From NCBI GenBank assembly GCA_937894495.1, contig CALCRR010000094.1, positions 1-13,449 on the forward strand: a stretch of 13,449 nt of DNA, in the 5' to 3' direction. The notes beneath the pieces were generated by a model. That model was not told the DNA's origin. It made no database searches and saw only the letters and a program-made list of their open reading frames with translations. Positions 7,481 through 13,449 of the stretch are shown piece after piece (within the stretch, counting starts at the first letter, position 1; each line of letters begins with the position of its first letter). The translations under genes and the position numbers were made by a program. Source of the DNA: an uncultured Ruminococcus sp. (lineage in GTDB: Bacteria; Bacillota; Clostridia; Oscillospirales; Ruminococcaceae).

Positions 7481-7812
7481 AGTTTCCTCAGCTCGTGCCT
7501 GACAGGGTATGCACTACACCGATAACAGTGTACAGGGAGGGCGGTCTGAACCGTGACGGCTCTCCCAAACGCACGGTGATATTCGAGGGCAAGTGCAACT
7601 ACTCTGAAAAGACCTATCAGCGCATAACGGCTGACAAGCAGCTCATCACACTGAATGCCGAAGCACTTTTTAACGGTGATATCGCACCCGATGCTGACAG
7701 CATCGAGGGTGAGGCTGATGTGCTGCAGGGCATACACCGCAGGATCTACGCCGCACAAAAATGCCGCAACCCCGACGGAACGGTGAACTATACAAGACTG
7801 GAGCTGATCTGA
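7477..7812 (+). CDS. Minor capsid / head-closure protein (Minor_capsid_1-like)
   Basis: 111 aa. ATG 7477 overlaps the previous stop by 4 nt. The protein is beta-rich: ITVYREGGLNRDGSPKRTVIFEGKCNYSEKTYQR, then a central segment with IEGEADVLQGIHRRIYAAQKCRNPDGTVNYTRLELI. This is the style of the A118 gp9 group of minor capsid proteins, which in homologous phages act as the head stopper that holds DNA in the filled head. A GTG 21 nt earlier is in frame but lies inside the preceding gene and has no better ribosome site. The stop overlaps the next start (TGATG). Confidence 0.7.
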   Translation: MKFPQLVPDRVCTTPITVYREGGLNRDGSPKRTVIFEGKCNYSEKTYQRITADKQLITLNAEALFNGDIAPDADSIEGEADVLQGIHRRIYAAQKCRNPDGTVNYTRLELI

Positions 7813-8174
7813 TGAAAATATCTGTAAAGCTCGACTATGCTGCCATAGGCAAGCTGCAGCAGGCAGCCAAAGATGCAGCGCAGGCTGCTATGAGTCAGGT
7901 GGAAGCCGATCTGGTCAGTTCGCAGACCATGCCCTTTGATACAGGTGATATGCAAAATAACCAGACCTTTGTGGAGAGCACCGAAAGCGGCGCAGTGCTC
8001 GTCACAGGCTCGCCCCAGGCAAGGCGGCTATATTATCACCCCGAGTATAATTTTGGGCAGGGCAAAAATCCCAATGCAGGGGGCAAATGGCTGGAGCCGT
8101 ATATAAACGGCGATAAGAAGGGGCTTGTCGAAGAGGAGTTCATAAAAGAATTCAAAGGGAGGTCGGGAGTATGA
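7812..8174 (+). CDS. Minor capsid / neck protein (Minor_capsid_2-like)
   Basis: 120 aa from ATG 7812. It begins with a helix (AAIGKLQQAAKDAAQAAMSQVEADLV) and carries the recognisable block PFDTGDMQNNQTFV, then RRLYYHPEYNFGQGKNPNAGGKWLEPYINGDKK near residues 73-103. That YYHPEYNF...NPNAGGxWxEP pattern is characteristic of the second minor capsid protein of A118-like phages and related HK97 gp10-like neck proteins. It probably helps join the tail to the filled head. The stop overlaps the next start (ATGA). Confidence 0.8.
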   Translation: MKISVKLDYAAIGKLQQAAKDAAQAAMSQVEADLVSSQTMPFDTGDMQNNQTFVESTESGAVLVTGSPQARRLYYHPEYNFGQGKNPNAGGKWLEPYINGDKKGLVEEEFIKEFKGRSGV

Positions 8175-8566
8175 ACTACCTGACACTGGTCGAGGTGGCA
8201 GATGTGCTTTCTGCCAGCCTTAATTTTGAGGCTGTCACCGCAGGAGCTATAGATGAGTCGCTAAGCGAGACGGTGGGAGTCTATCAGCGTGAGGGGCTTG
8301 TGCCCAGAGAATGTGTGGGCAGCTTCAGCAGCTATGAGACCGCAAGACTCAGGCTGGTGCTCAGGTGGGGCATCAGTCCCACTCAGGCAGAAGCCAAAGC
8401 AGCAAAGATCGCCGATATCATCGGCGCTTTCAGAAATATGCCCACAGCTTCACACAGGATAATTTTTACGGTAATAAGAGCTGTCAGGTCTATGGGCAAG
8501 GACAGCAAGGGCATCTGCGAGTACGTGATAGATGCCGATATTATATATTCGGAAAGGAATGAATGA
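8171..8566 (+). CDS. Tail terminator / Minor_capsid_3-like protein
   Basis: 131 aa, ATG 8171 overlapping the previous stop by 4 nt. An alpha/beta protein with a helical start (LVEVADVLSASLN), a strand YETARLRLVLRWG, a helix AEAKAAKIADIIGAFRN and a C-terminal strand CEYVIDADIIYSER. Position directly before the tail tube gene and this fold pattern match the third minor capsid protein of A118-like phages, thought to be the tail terminator ring that caps the tail tube and meets the neck. Family membership is likely; the exact ring role is inferred from synteny. Confidence 0.72.
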   Translation: MNYLTLVEVADVLSASLNFEAVTAGAIDESLSETVGVYQREGLVPRECVGSFSSYETARLRLVLRWGISPTQAEAKAAKIADIIGAFRNMPTASHRIIFTVIRAVRSMGKDSKGICEYVIDADIIYSERNE

Positions 8567-8568
8567 TC

Positions 8569-9021
8569 ATGCCAAATACAACAACAGGAGTATACCCTGT
8601 ATACGAAAATCAGTTTATGGTAGACATACAGGGCGGAAACGGCACCACAGAGGCTGACCTGAAAACTGTAGCCGATATGGAAAGCTTTCAGGTCACAATA
8701 GACGGCAATGTTGAGGAGTGGAGACCCTTTGACCAGCAGGGCTGGGTACGCAGGCTCATGACAGGAAAGTCTATCACCATAAGCATCAGCGGCAAGAGGA
8801 ACATCGGCGATGCAGGCAACGATTATATCGAGGGGCTGGCGCTGAAAACAGGCGATGCCGCCACTACCACACTGGTGTGGAATTTTCCCAGCGGTGCAAA
8901 GCTGACTATGAAAGCCGTTATAGACGTGAAAGAGTGGGGATCGGGAGACTCTACAGCTGTAGCACCCCTTAACTGGGACGCAATGTCTGACGGCAAGCCA
9001 ACGTTTACCCCCGCAGGCTGA
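8569..9021 (+). CDS. Major tail (tube) protein
   Basis: 150 aa. It polymerises into the tail tube. The beta-rich sequence has TTTGVYPVYENQFMVDIQGG at the start, ADMESFQVTIDGNVEEWRPFDQQGWVRRLMTGKSITISISGKRN (about 36-79), and a C-terminal VIDVKEWGSGDSTAVAPLNWDAMSDGKPTFTP, the usual pattern of Bacillota siphophage tube proteins. I chose ATG 8569 over ATG 8563 because AAGGAA at 8554-8559 is 9 nt from the former and only 3 nt from the latter; either start gives nearly the same protein (150 or 152 aa). It is followed by a 179-nt gap holding a probable mobile repeat and a terminator. Confidence 0.88.
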   Translation: MPNTTTGVYPVYENQFMVDIQGGNGTTEADLKTVADMESFQVTIDGNVEEWRPFDQQGWVRRLMTGKSITISISGKRNIGDAGNDYIEGLALKTGDAATTTLVWNFPSGAKLTMKAVIDVKEWGSGDSTAVAPLNWDAMSDGKPTFTPAG

Positions 9022-9041
9022 AAACAGATATTATCAGTGAT

Positions 9042-9134
9042 TTATAGTAAACGACATCAGAAATTGCACTTTGAGAAGGAGTAAAAGTCCGATCTATGCT
9101 TTTGGGACAGCAATTTCAATGGCGTTTACTATAA
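9042..9134. mobile_element. Probable 93-bp MITE
   Basis: The element begins TTATAGTAAACG (9042-9053) and ends with its perfect inverse CGTTTACTATAA (9123-9134). A second perfect inverted pair, AAATTGC (9061-9067) and GCAATTT (9110-9116), extends the terminal repeats to about 26-27 bp with a few mismatches and one base of offset. TGAT occurs directly outside both ends (9038-9041 and 9135-9138), as expected of a 4-bp target duplication. An alternative reading takes TA as the duplicated target with TIRs starting TAGTAAACG, as in IS630-family relatives. No transposase is encoded. Removing element and one TGAT would leave an uninterrupted tail-gene-to-terminator spacer. A non-mobile structured RNA is the main alternative. 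Confidence 0.65.
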
Positions 9135-9143
9135 TGATCGGTC

Positions 9144-9173
9144 AAGCACTTTGTGAAAGCAAGGTGCTTTTTT
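9144..9173 (+). terminator. Intrinsic terminator before the tail chaperones
   Basis: AAGCACTTTG (9144-9153) pairs with CAAGGTGCTT (9160-9169), ten positions with one wobble, loop TGAAAG, and the T run spans 9168-9173. It resembles the terminator at 5360-5402 in the GCACTT...AGGTGCTTTTTT part. It should lower transcription into the chaperone and tape measure genes relative to the tail tube gene. Confidence 0.8.
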
Positions 9174-9200
9174 ATACCCAAAATGAAAGGAACTGATATT

Positions 9201-9509
9201 ATGGCAAAAATGTATACACTGGACAAAAAGCTGCTCACAGGCACACCTGAGATAAGGATAGGTGAAAAGCTCTATCCCGTGGACGACAGAGAAAAAACGG
9301 TGAAAAAGATAATGGCTGTGTGCGAGCGTGACGATAAAACGGCTGACATGATCGCTGAGGTGTTCAGGCTTGCCTTTGCGCCCAATGATTTCAAGGAGAT
9401 AGACGGCATGAATATGCCGTGGGCGGCTTATCAGCAGCTTTTTGAGCTGGTGGTGTCTGCGGTGACAGGCGAGGAGCAGGGCGAAAGCGAGGAGCGATTT
9501 CAGCAGTGA
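9201..9509 (+). CDS. Tail assembly chaperone, upstream frame (gp14/gpG-like)
   Basis: 102 aa. It lies between tail tube and tape measure genes, the standard place of the tail assembly chaperone that coats the tape measure during tail assembly. ATG 9201 is chosen because GAAAGGA lies at 9185-9191; the frame is open back to a GTG at 9153, but that would start inside the terminator. Visible blocks: MYTLDKKLLTGTPEIRIGEKLYPVDDREKTVKKIM (beta start, then helix) and a helical MADMIAEVFRLAF-like region to WAAYQQLFELVVSAVTG. The end, EEQGESEERFQQ, is acidic and low complexity, the type of linker where a programmed frameshift is found in other phages. The following reading frame lacks its own start near the overlap. 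Confidence 0.82.
   Translation: MAKMYTLDKKLLTGTPEIRIGEKLYPVDDREKTVKKIMAVCERDDKTADMIAEVFRLAFAPNDFKEIDGMNMPWAAYQQLFELVVSAVTGEEQGESEERFQQ
9498..9501 (+). promoter_or_regulatory. Candidate +1 ribosomal frameshift site TTT-C
   Basis: In the upstream frame the codons read CGA TTT CAG CAG TGA (9495-9509). A phenylalanine tRNA on TTT could slip forward by one base to TTC, which pairs equally well or better, after the rare-type codon CGA. Decoding then continues AGC AGT GAA in the downstream chaperone frame. The shift must fall between 9466 (last upstream stop of the downstream frame ends at 9465) and 9509. A -2 shift would give the same frame, but no obvious repeat supports it. Confidence 0.5.
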
Positions 9510-9855
9510 AGTCTGGTATGATCTTGACTATGACAAAGAGCTTATAGCTCAGTCGATAGCAAAGCAGTATCATATCCTGCCCAGTGAGCAGGCAGAGCTT
9601 CACTACAGTGACTGGTACAGGCTGGTAGCAGGTCTTATGCATGATACTCCGCTGGGGCAGATAGTGCGCATAAGAGCTGAGAACGACAAGGCTGTCATAG
9701 AGAAATTCAGCCCTTATGAGAAGCACATACGATCCCAATGGGCAGCCTTCAGGAGAGAGCAAGCCCAAAGGCAGCTTACCGATAAGCAGGCGCTTGAAGC
9801 GGCAGACTATTTTGAAAAACTTTTTGCAGGAATGTTCGGAGGTGAGAGCAGATGA
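9502..9855 (+). CDS. Tail assembly chaperone, shifted frame (Gp15-like domain)
   Basis: This is the downstream half of a probable frameshift product: 117 aa after the shift, giving a fusion of about 217 aa with the 9201 frame. The domain SEVWYDLDYDKELIAQSIAKQYHILPSE...LHYSDWYRLVAGLMHDTPLGQIVRIR looks like the Gp15 family, in which an acidic start is followed by an ASFLQQYG-like helix and a W...LL.GL.. turn. The frame is open from 9466, but there is no ATG, GTG or TTG until ATG 9637, in the middle of the domain, so independent translation would lose half of it. The coordinates assume slippage at 9498-9501. The stop overlaps the tape measure start (ATGA). The domain match is good; the decoding mechanism is inferred. 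Confidence 0.75.
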   Translation, partial: SSEVWYDLDYDKELIAQSIAKQYHILPSEQAELHYSDWYRLVAGLMHDTPLGQIVRIRAENDKAVIEKFSPYEKHIRSQWAAFRREQAQRQLTDKQALEAADYFEKLFAGMFGGESR

Positions 9856-12716
9856 GCGCAGGAACAAGTGTAGGCGTGATATCTCTGGATCTTGTTATCA
9901 AGGAAAAGCTGACCTCTCAGCTGGAGAAGATAAAAAGCGATGTGCAGGCGGATATGAGAAAGCCTGTCGAGCAGGCAGCGCAGGCTGTAGAAGGCTCGAT
10001 AGAGGGCATAGGCAAAGCGGCAGGCAGTGCAGCTGCCAGAAGCTCAGCTGCGTGGCGAGACGCTTTTGATGAATTCAAAGCACGTTTTGAAGCGCAGCAG
10101 GAGAGAATGGAAAGTGCAGCGACCGAGACGGTAAAGCCTAAAACGGTCACATATAAGATAGCGCCTGAGTATGACCCCAAAACGGTCAGCGCCCAGGTGG
10201 ATAAGCTGACCGAGGACATTGCTGAAAGAACACGCAGAGCTGCCGAAAAGGTCAGAAGCTCTTTATCGGAAAACCGGGTGCCTGCAAACGGTCTTGAACG
10301 CTTCAACACGGAGCTTGACAGCGCTCATGAAAAGCTGGGGCTCACGCAGGCAAAATTCGGCAGGCTGCAAAGCGCACTTTCGGAGGTCTTTGAGGGCGGT
10401 AAAATAGCTGCACAGAAAAGCTTCAGCGGTATAAGTGCAGCTGCAAAAGGCACGTTCAATGCGGTCACACAGAATGCGGCTGCGCCGTTTAATGCCATAA
10501 AGAACGCTGCAAGACCTGCATTCTCGTTTATCAGGAATGTCGGCTCAAAAGCCATTGATAATATCAACGGCAAATTCAAAGCGGTAAACAGATCGGCGAG
10601 CCTTCTTACTCACCCTGTCAGCAAATTTGCAAATTCGCTGAAAAATTCTGCGAAACGCATTTTTCTCATGGCGGGAGTTCTTGCGGTGTTTCGGTCGATA
10701 CGTTCGGCTGTCAGCGATACCGTAAAGAAAAACGATGAGTTTTCAAGATCCTTAAACGAGATAAAGGCGAACCTGAACATTGCCTTCCAGCCGATAATAA
10801 CAGCGGTGATGCCTGCCATAAACACCCTTATGGAGGGTCTGGCTGCGGCATCGAAGGCGATAGCTGCTTTCACAGCCGAGATATTCGGCACCACCTATCA
10901 GAAATCGCTTGATACTGTGAAAAAGCTAAAACAGGTGGGCAGTGAAGCAAAAAAGAATTCAACCTACCTTGCTGCATTCGATGAGATGAATGTGGCGCAG
11001 GACACCTCGGAGAGCTCCTCATCTGACAGCAGCGAGGACAGCGCCATTGACTATCCTGCCATAGACCCGAACTACAAGCTGCCCGACTGGGCGGAAAAAA
11101 TGAAGGACGCTATCCGCTCGGGAGATTGGAGAGGTGTGGGCACACTGCTTGCCCAAAAGGTGAACGGTGCGTTTGACAAGATAGACTGGGATAATATCAA
11201 GGCAAAGATAAAGGCAGGCGCAAAAAGCCTTGCAGACGGTCTTAACAGCTTTGTTGACGGTGTTAACTGGTACAGCATAGGCAGCAGCCTCGGCGAGGGC
11301 ATGAACACGGCGCTGGAGGGTCTGAAGACCTTTCTTGACACCTTTAACTGGGAGGGTCTGGGAAGAAGCACAGCGCAGCTTATCAACGGCGGTGTAGCCT
11401 CAGCAGACTGGTCGCTGCTGGGTGCGACATTAGGCTCAAAGTTCAATGCTGCTATAAATGCTCTTTACGGCTTTGTGACCACATTTGATTTTTCAAGACT
11501 GGGGGCAAGTCTGGGCACATCTGTAAACTCGCTTTTTGATACGGTGGACTTTTCAAAGGCAGGAAAGACGCTTTCGGGGGGAGTAAAGGGGCTGCTGGAC
11601 ACTGCGCTCTCATTTGTTTACACAGTAAAGTGGAGTAAGATCGGAGAAAAGATATATCAGTTCCTTTCAAGCATAGACTGGGCAGGTATATCACGAAGAG
11701 TTTTTGAGCTGCTGGGTGCAGCTCTGGGCGCTGCGGTATCGCTGCTTTGGGGCTTTATCAAAAATATCGTTGACAGGATACAGCAGCATTTTGAGAAGGA
11801 ATTTGACCGCATGGATACCGGAAATATCGGTGCGGATATAATATTGGGGATACTTGTCGGCATAGGCGATGCTATTATCGGTATCGGCAGGTGGATAAAG
11901 GACAATATATTCACTCCATTTATAAACGGCTTCAAAAAGGCTTTCGACATCAATTCTCCCTCAAAGGTCATGGAAGACCAGGGAACGCTTATCATACAGG
12001 GGCTCATCAACGGAGTCACCAATAAGATCACTGATGTGGTGAAAAGCTTCAAAAAACTGCTTGCTAAGGTAAAGGGCGTTTTCTCGGGCATACCTGCTTG
12101 GTTTGCAAAGACCTTCGGCAGCGCAGTCGGCAATATCAAGATGGCATTTCGCAATATCCCCATATGGCTGCGTGAAAAGTTCGAGAGCGCCTGGAACATG
12201 ATAAGATCAAAGTTCAGTCTTTCAAACGTCAGCGAGCATTTCAACTCTATCAAAAATAAGATAGTAGATATCTTCGGCGGATTGAAGGAAGCGCTGAAGA
12301 CACCGCTCAACTGGGTCATCGACCTCATCAACAGCGTGATCGACAAGCTCAACGGCTTCAGTATAGATATACCCGACTGGGTACCCGAATTCGGCGGCGG
12401 AAGGTTCGGCTTTGATATCTCACCCATACCGCCTCTTGCAAAGGGCGGTCTGGCTAAAGCTCCCACGCTTGCAATGGTGGGCGACAACCCCCACGCTTCC
12501 TCAGACCCCGAGGTGATAGCGCCCCTTTCAAAGCTTAAAGATATGCTCCCGACAGGAGAACAGGGCGAGATAGCAAGTCTTTTAAGAGAGATAATAACGC
12601 TTCTGAGGGGGCTTGACCTGACAGTGGTAGCCAAGATAAACGACAGAGTCCTTTTTGAGACGGTAAGACAGCTTGCAGCGAAATATAAAAGAAGAACGGG
12701 GGCTGATGCATTTTGA
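9852..12716 (+). CDS. Tail tape measure protein
   Basis: 954 aa, the longest gene. The tape measure sets tail length and leaves through the tail tip during infection. Residues 1-250 are Ala/Lys-rich and helical; a hydrophobic stretch lies at about 270-282 (IFLMAGVLAVF) and a stronger one at 661-683 (ADIILGILVGIGDAIIGIG). A conserved block with STYLAAFDEMNVAQ precedes a serine/acidic linker (SESSSSDSSEDS, about 386-397). Residues 426-610 hold a repeat with an aromatic (W or F) every 20 or 27 residues. The C-terminal PPLAKGGLAKAPTLAMVGDNP...VIAPL at about 860-890 is the common tape-measure tail motif. GGAGGTGAG ribosome site at 9838-9846, and the start overlaps the chaperone stop. No lysozyme or peptidase domain was seen. 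Confidence 0.93.
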   Translation: MSAGTSVGVISLDLVIKEKLTSQLEKIKSDVQADMRKPVEQAAQAVEGSIEGIGKAAGSAAARSSAAWRDAFDEFKARFEAQQERMESAATETVKPKTVTYKIAPEYDPKTVSAQVDKLTEDIAERTRRAAEKVRSSLSENRVPANGLERFNTELDSAHEKLGLTQAKFGRLQSALSEVFEGGKIAAQKSFSGISAAAKGTFNAVTQNAAAPFNAIKNAARPAFSFIRNVGSKAIDNINGKFKAVNRSASLLTHPVSKFANSLKNSAKRIFLMAGVLAVFRSIRSAVSDTVKKNDEFSRSLNEIKANLNIAFQPIITAVMPAINTLMEGLAAASKAIAAFTAEIFGTTYQKSLDTVKKLKQVGSEAKKNSTYLAAFDEMNVAQDTSESSSSDSSEDSAIDYPAIDPNYKLPDWAEKMKDAIRSGDWRGVGTLLAQKVNGAFDKIDWDNIKAKIKAGAKSLADGLNSFVDGVNWYSIGSSLGEGMNTALEGLKTFLDTFNWEGLGRSTAQLINGGVASADWSLLGATLGSKFNAAINALYGFVTTFDFSRLGASLGTSVNSLFDTVDFSKAGKTLSGGVKGLLDTALSFVYTVKWSKIGEKIYQFLSSIDWAGISRRVFELLGAALGAAVSLLWGFIKNIVDRIQQHFEKEFDRMDTGNIGADIILGILVGIGDAIIGIGRWIKDNIFTPFINGFKKAFDINSPSKVMEDQGTLIIQGLINGVTNKITDVVKSFKKLLAKVKGVFSGIPAWFAKTFGSAVGNIKMAFRNIPIWLREKFESAWNMIRSKFSLSNVSEHFNSIKNKIVDIFGGLKEALKTPLNWVIDLINSVIDKLNGFSIDIPDWVPEFGGGRFGFDISPIPPLAKGGLAKAPTLAMVGDNPHASSDPEVIAPLSKLKDMLPTGEQGEIASLLREIITLLRGLDLTVVAKINDRVLFETVRQLAAKYKRRTGADAF

Positions 12717-13102
12717 ACAGCATACTGGCACAAAACGATATGAAGCTTTTACAGATAAACGGCGTCTGGGTAAAGGACCCCGATGCCGACAGCTGGGGAC
12801 CCGTAAATAATTTTGAATGGACAAGCGGCTCGGGCAGAGTGATGACGGGACTTATGACCGGTTCGAGACAGTATCACAAATATAAGCTGCCGCTGACATG
12901 GAGCAGGATATCCGAGACGGATATGCTGATCATCCAACAGCTGCTGGAAGACCACGGCGACTATATACCTGTGCGGTTTTATCACAGGTGCGGATATATC
13001 AGCATAGAGGTATATTCATCGACCGTTACGCCAAAGGGTATTTTTTGTGTAAACGGCGAGGTGTTCTACGAAAAATGCACCGTTGACCTTATAGAAAGGT
13101 AG
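12713..13102 (+). CDS. Tail protein after tape measure, DUF6711-like
   Basis: 129 aa with a TTG start at 12713 that overlaps the tape measure stop (TTGA), the same coupling geometry as the ATGA junctions elsewhere in this operon; a GGGGG stretch lies at 12698-12702. The first in-frame ATG is 12740 (9 codons later), with no clear ribosome site, and could be the true start. The sequence MKLLQINGVWVKDPDADSWG, then GRVMTGLMTGSRQYHKYKLPLTWSRISETDM and VRFYHRCGYISIEVYSS, resembles DUF6711-type proteins in Bacillota siphophages, which take the place of a distal tail protein after the tape measure. The family match is from memory of the pattern and moderate; the role in the tail tip is by position. 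Confidence 0.7.
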   Translation: MNSILAQNDMKLLQINGVWVKDPDADSWGPVNNFEWTSGSGRVMTGLMTGSRQYHKYKLPLTWSRISETDMLIIQQLLEDHGDYIPVRFYHRCGYISIEVYSSTVTPKGIFCVNGEVFYEKCTVDLIER

Positions 13103-13110
13103 GCTTTGAT

Positions 13111-13449
13111 ATGTATCAGATAAACAGCAGCGTGATCAATGACATGATAGATGATGGTACTGTTTTCGGCGCTTATCTTAGCGACACATCAAGCGGTGAG
13201 GTAATAATGGGCGATGTGTTGTTTGAGGTCGATACCGACAGCTCAGCCACCACCCTTTCTGACGATATAGAGCTGGGGTGCATAGACCCTCAGCGTATGA
13301 ATATCTCGATGAGAGGAGACGTCTCATTTCTCGGCAGAGAATTTGGGCTTAGCCTGTTTGTACGTGATAAGGATAAGCAGACCGCTTATGCAGACCTCAC
13401 CCCCTACACCCACGAATACCTCTCCCACCTAAAGGTCGACCAGATACCA
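13111..13449 (+). CDS. Tail protein, partial at right edge
   Basis: ATG 13111 follows GAAAGGTAGG at 13094-13103, 7 nt upstream, and the frame is open to the end of the window (113 codons, no stop). The product begins MYQINSSVINDMIDDGTVFGAYLSD and continues beta-rich with LFEVDTDSSATTLSDDIELGC and MNISMRGDVSFLGREFGLSLFV. This is the place of a baseplate, tail-tip or receptor-binding-associated gene. I do not recognise a family from this fragment, so only 'tail structural protein' is supported, by synteny. Confidence 0.7.
   Translation, partial: MYQINSSVINDMIDDGTVFGAYLSDTSSGEVIMGDVLFEVDTDSSATTLSDDIELGCIDPQRMNISMRGDVSFLGREFGLSLFVRDKDKQTAYADLTPYTHEYLSHLKVDQIP

Noticed and set aside
9637..9855. 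Independent 72-aa gene starting at ATG 9637
   Set aside because: Clear Gp15-like coding similarity continues upstream in the same frame to about 9505, so a start here would cut the domain; a frameshift fusion explains the data better.
11657..12733. Long open frame on the minus strand (358 codons) opposite the tape measure
   Set aside because: Ser/Pro/Leu-rich antisense shadow of a coding region biased toward A/G-rich codons; no ribosome site or recognisable domain.
1..13449. CRISPR array, tRNA or rRNA genes, integrase or att site
   Set aside because: No regularly spaced direct repeats, no cloverleaf-like or rRNA segments and no integrase-like frame were seen; the window is structural phage genes throughout.

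Overview
The window is the late (packaging, head, connector and early tail) module of a temperate tailed phage of Bacillota, almost certainly a prophage. It reads left to right on the + strand in the order typical of Listeria A118/SPP1-like long-tailed siphophages: small terminase, large terminase, SPP1-type portal, MuF-type minor head protein, scaffold, major capsid protein, small head protein, four connector/neck proteins, major tail protein, frameshifted tail chaperones, tape measure, and the first tail-tip genes. The last gene runs off the right edge. Purine-rich Shine-Dalgarno sequences, a mid-range GC content (53-60% in hand-counted stretches) and the gene families point to a gut Clostridia host, perhaps a Ruminococcus-like Oscillospiraceae. 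The host guess rests on style only and is low confidence.

Layout. 1-141: an intrinsic terminator, then the terS start. 142-3356: packaging genes and portal, tightly packed. 3356-5234: a MuF minor head protein whose last ~200 residues are an AT-rich metal-binding JAB/MPN-like domain, coupled to a 46-aa gene and closed by a terminator. 5235-5433: a compact control-like region with a perfect 16-bp palindrome, a very strong ribosome binding site, a 20-codon reading frame and a second terminator. 5434-9021: scaffold, capsid, connector chain and tail tube, mostly with 1-20 nt overlaps. 9022-9200: no gene, but a probable 93-bp MITE with terminal inverted repeats and a 4-bp target duplication, followed by a terminator. 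9201-13449: two tail chaperone frames joined by a probable +1 frameshift, the tape measure (954 aa), a DUF6711-like tail protein and a partial tail protein.

How the genes work together. Terminase threads phage DNA through the portal into a procapsid built by scaffold and major capsid protein. The connector proteins seal the head and join it to the tail. The tail tube assembles around the tape measure with help from the chaperones. The MuF protein sits near the portal and could be ejected with the DNA, so its variable C-terminal domain is a plausible delivered effector.

Most interesting points: (1) the MuF-JAB fusion with its AT-rich module boundary and coupled 46-aa partner; (2) chaperone frames that need a +1 (or -2) shift, with a TTT-C candidate site; (3) a probable MITE lodged in the late operon just before a terminator; (4) the palindrome, 20-codon ORF and terminator unit; (5) a 20/27-residue aromatic repeat in the tape measure.
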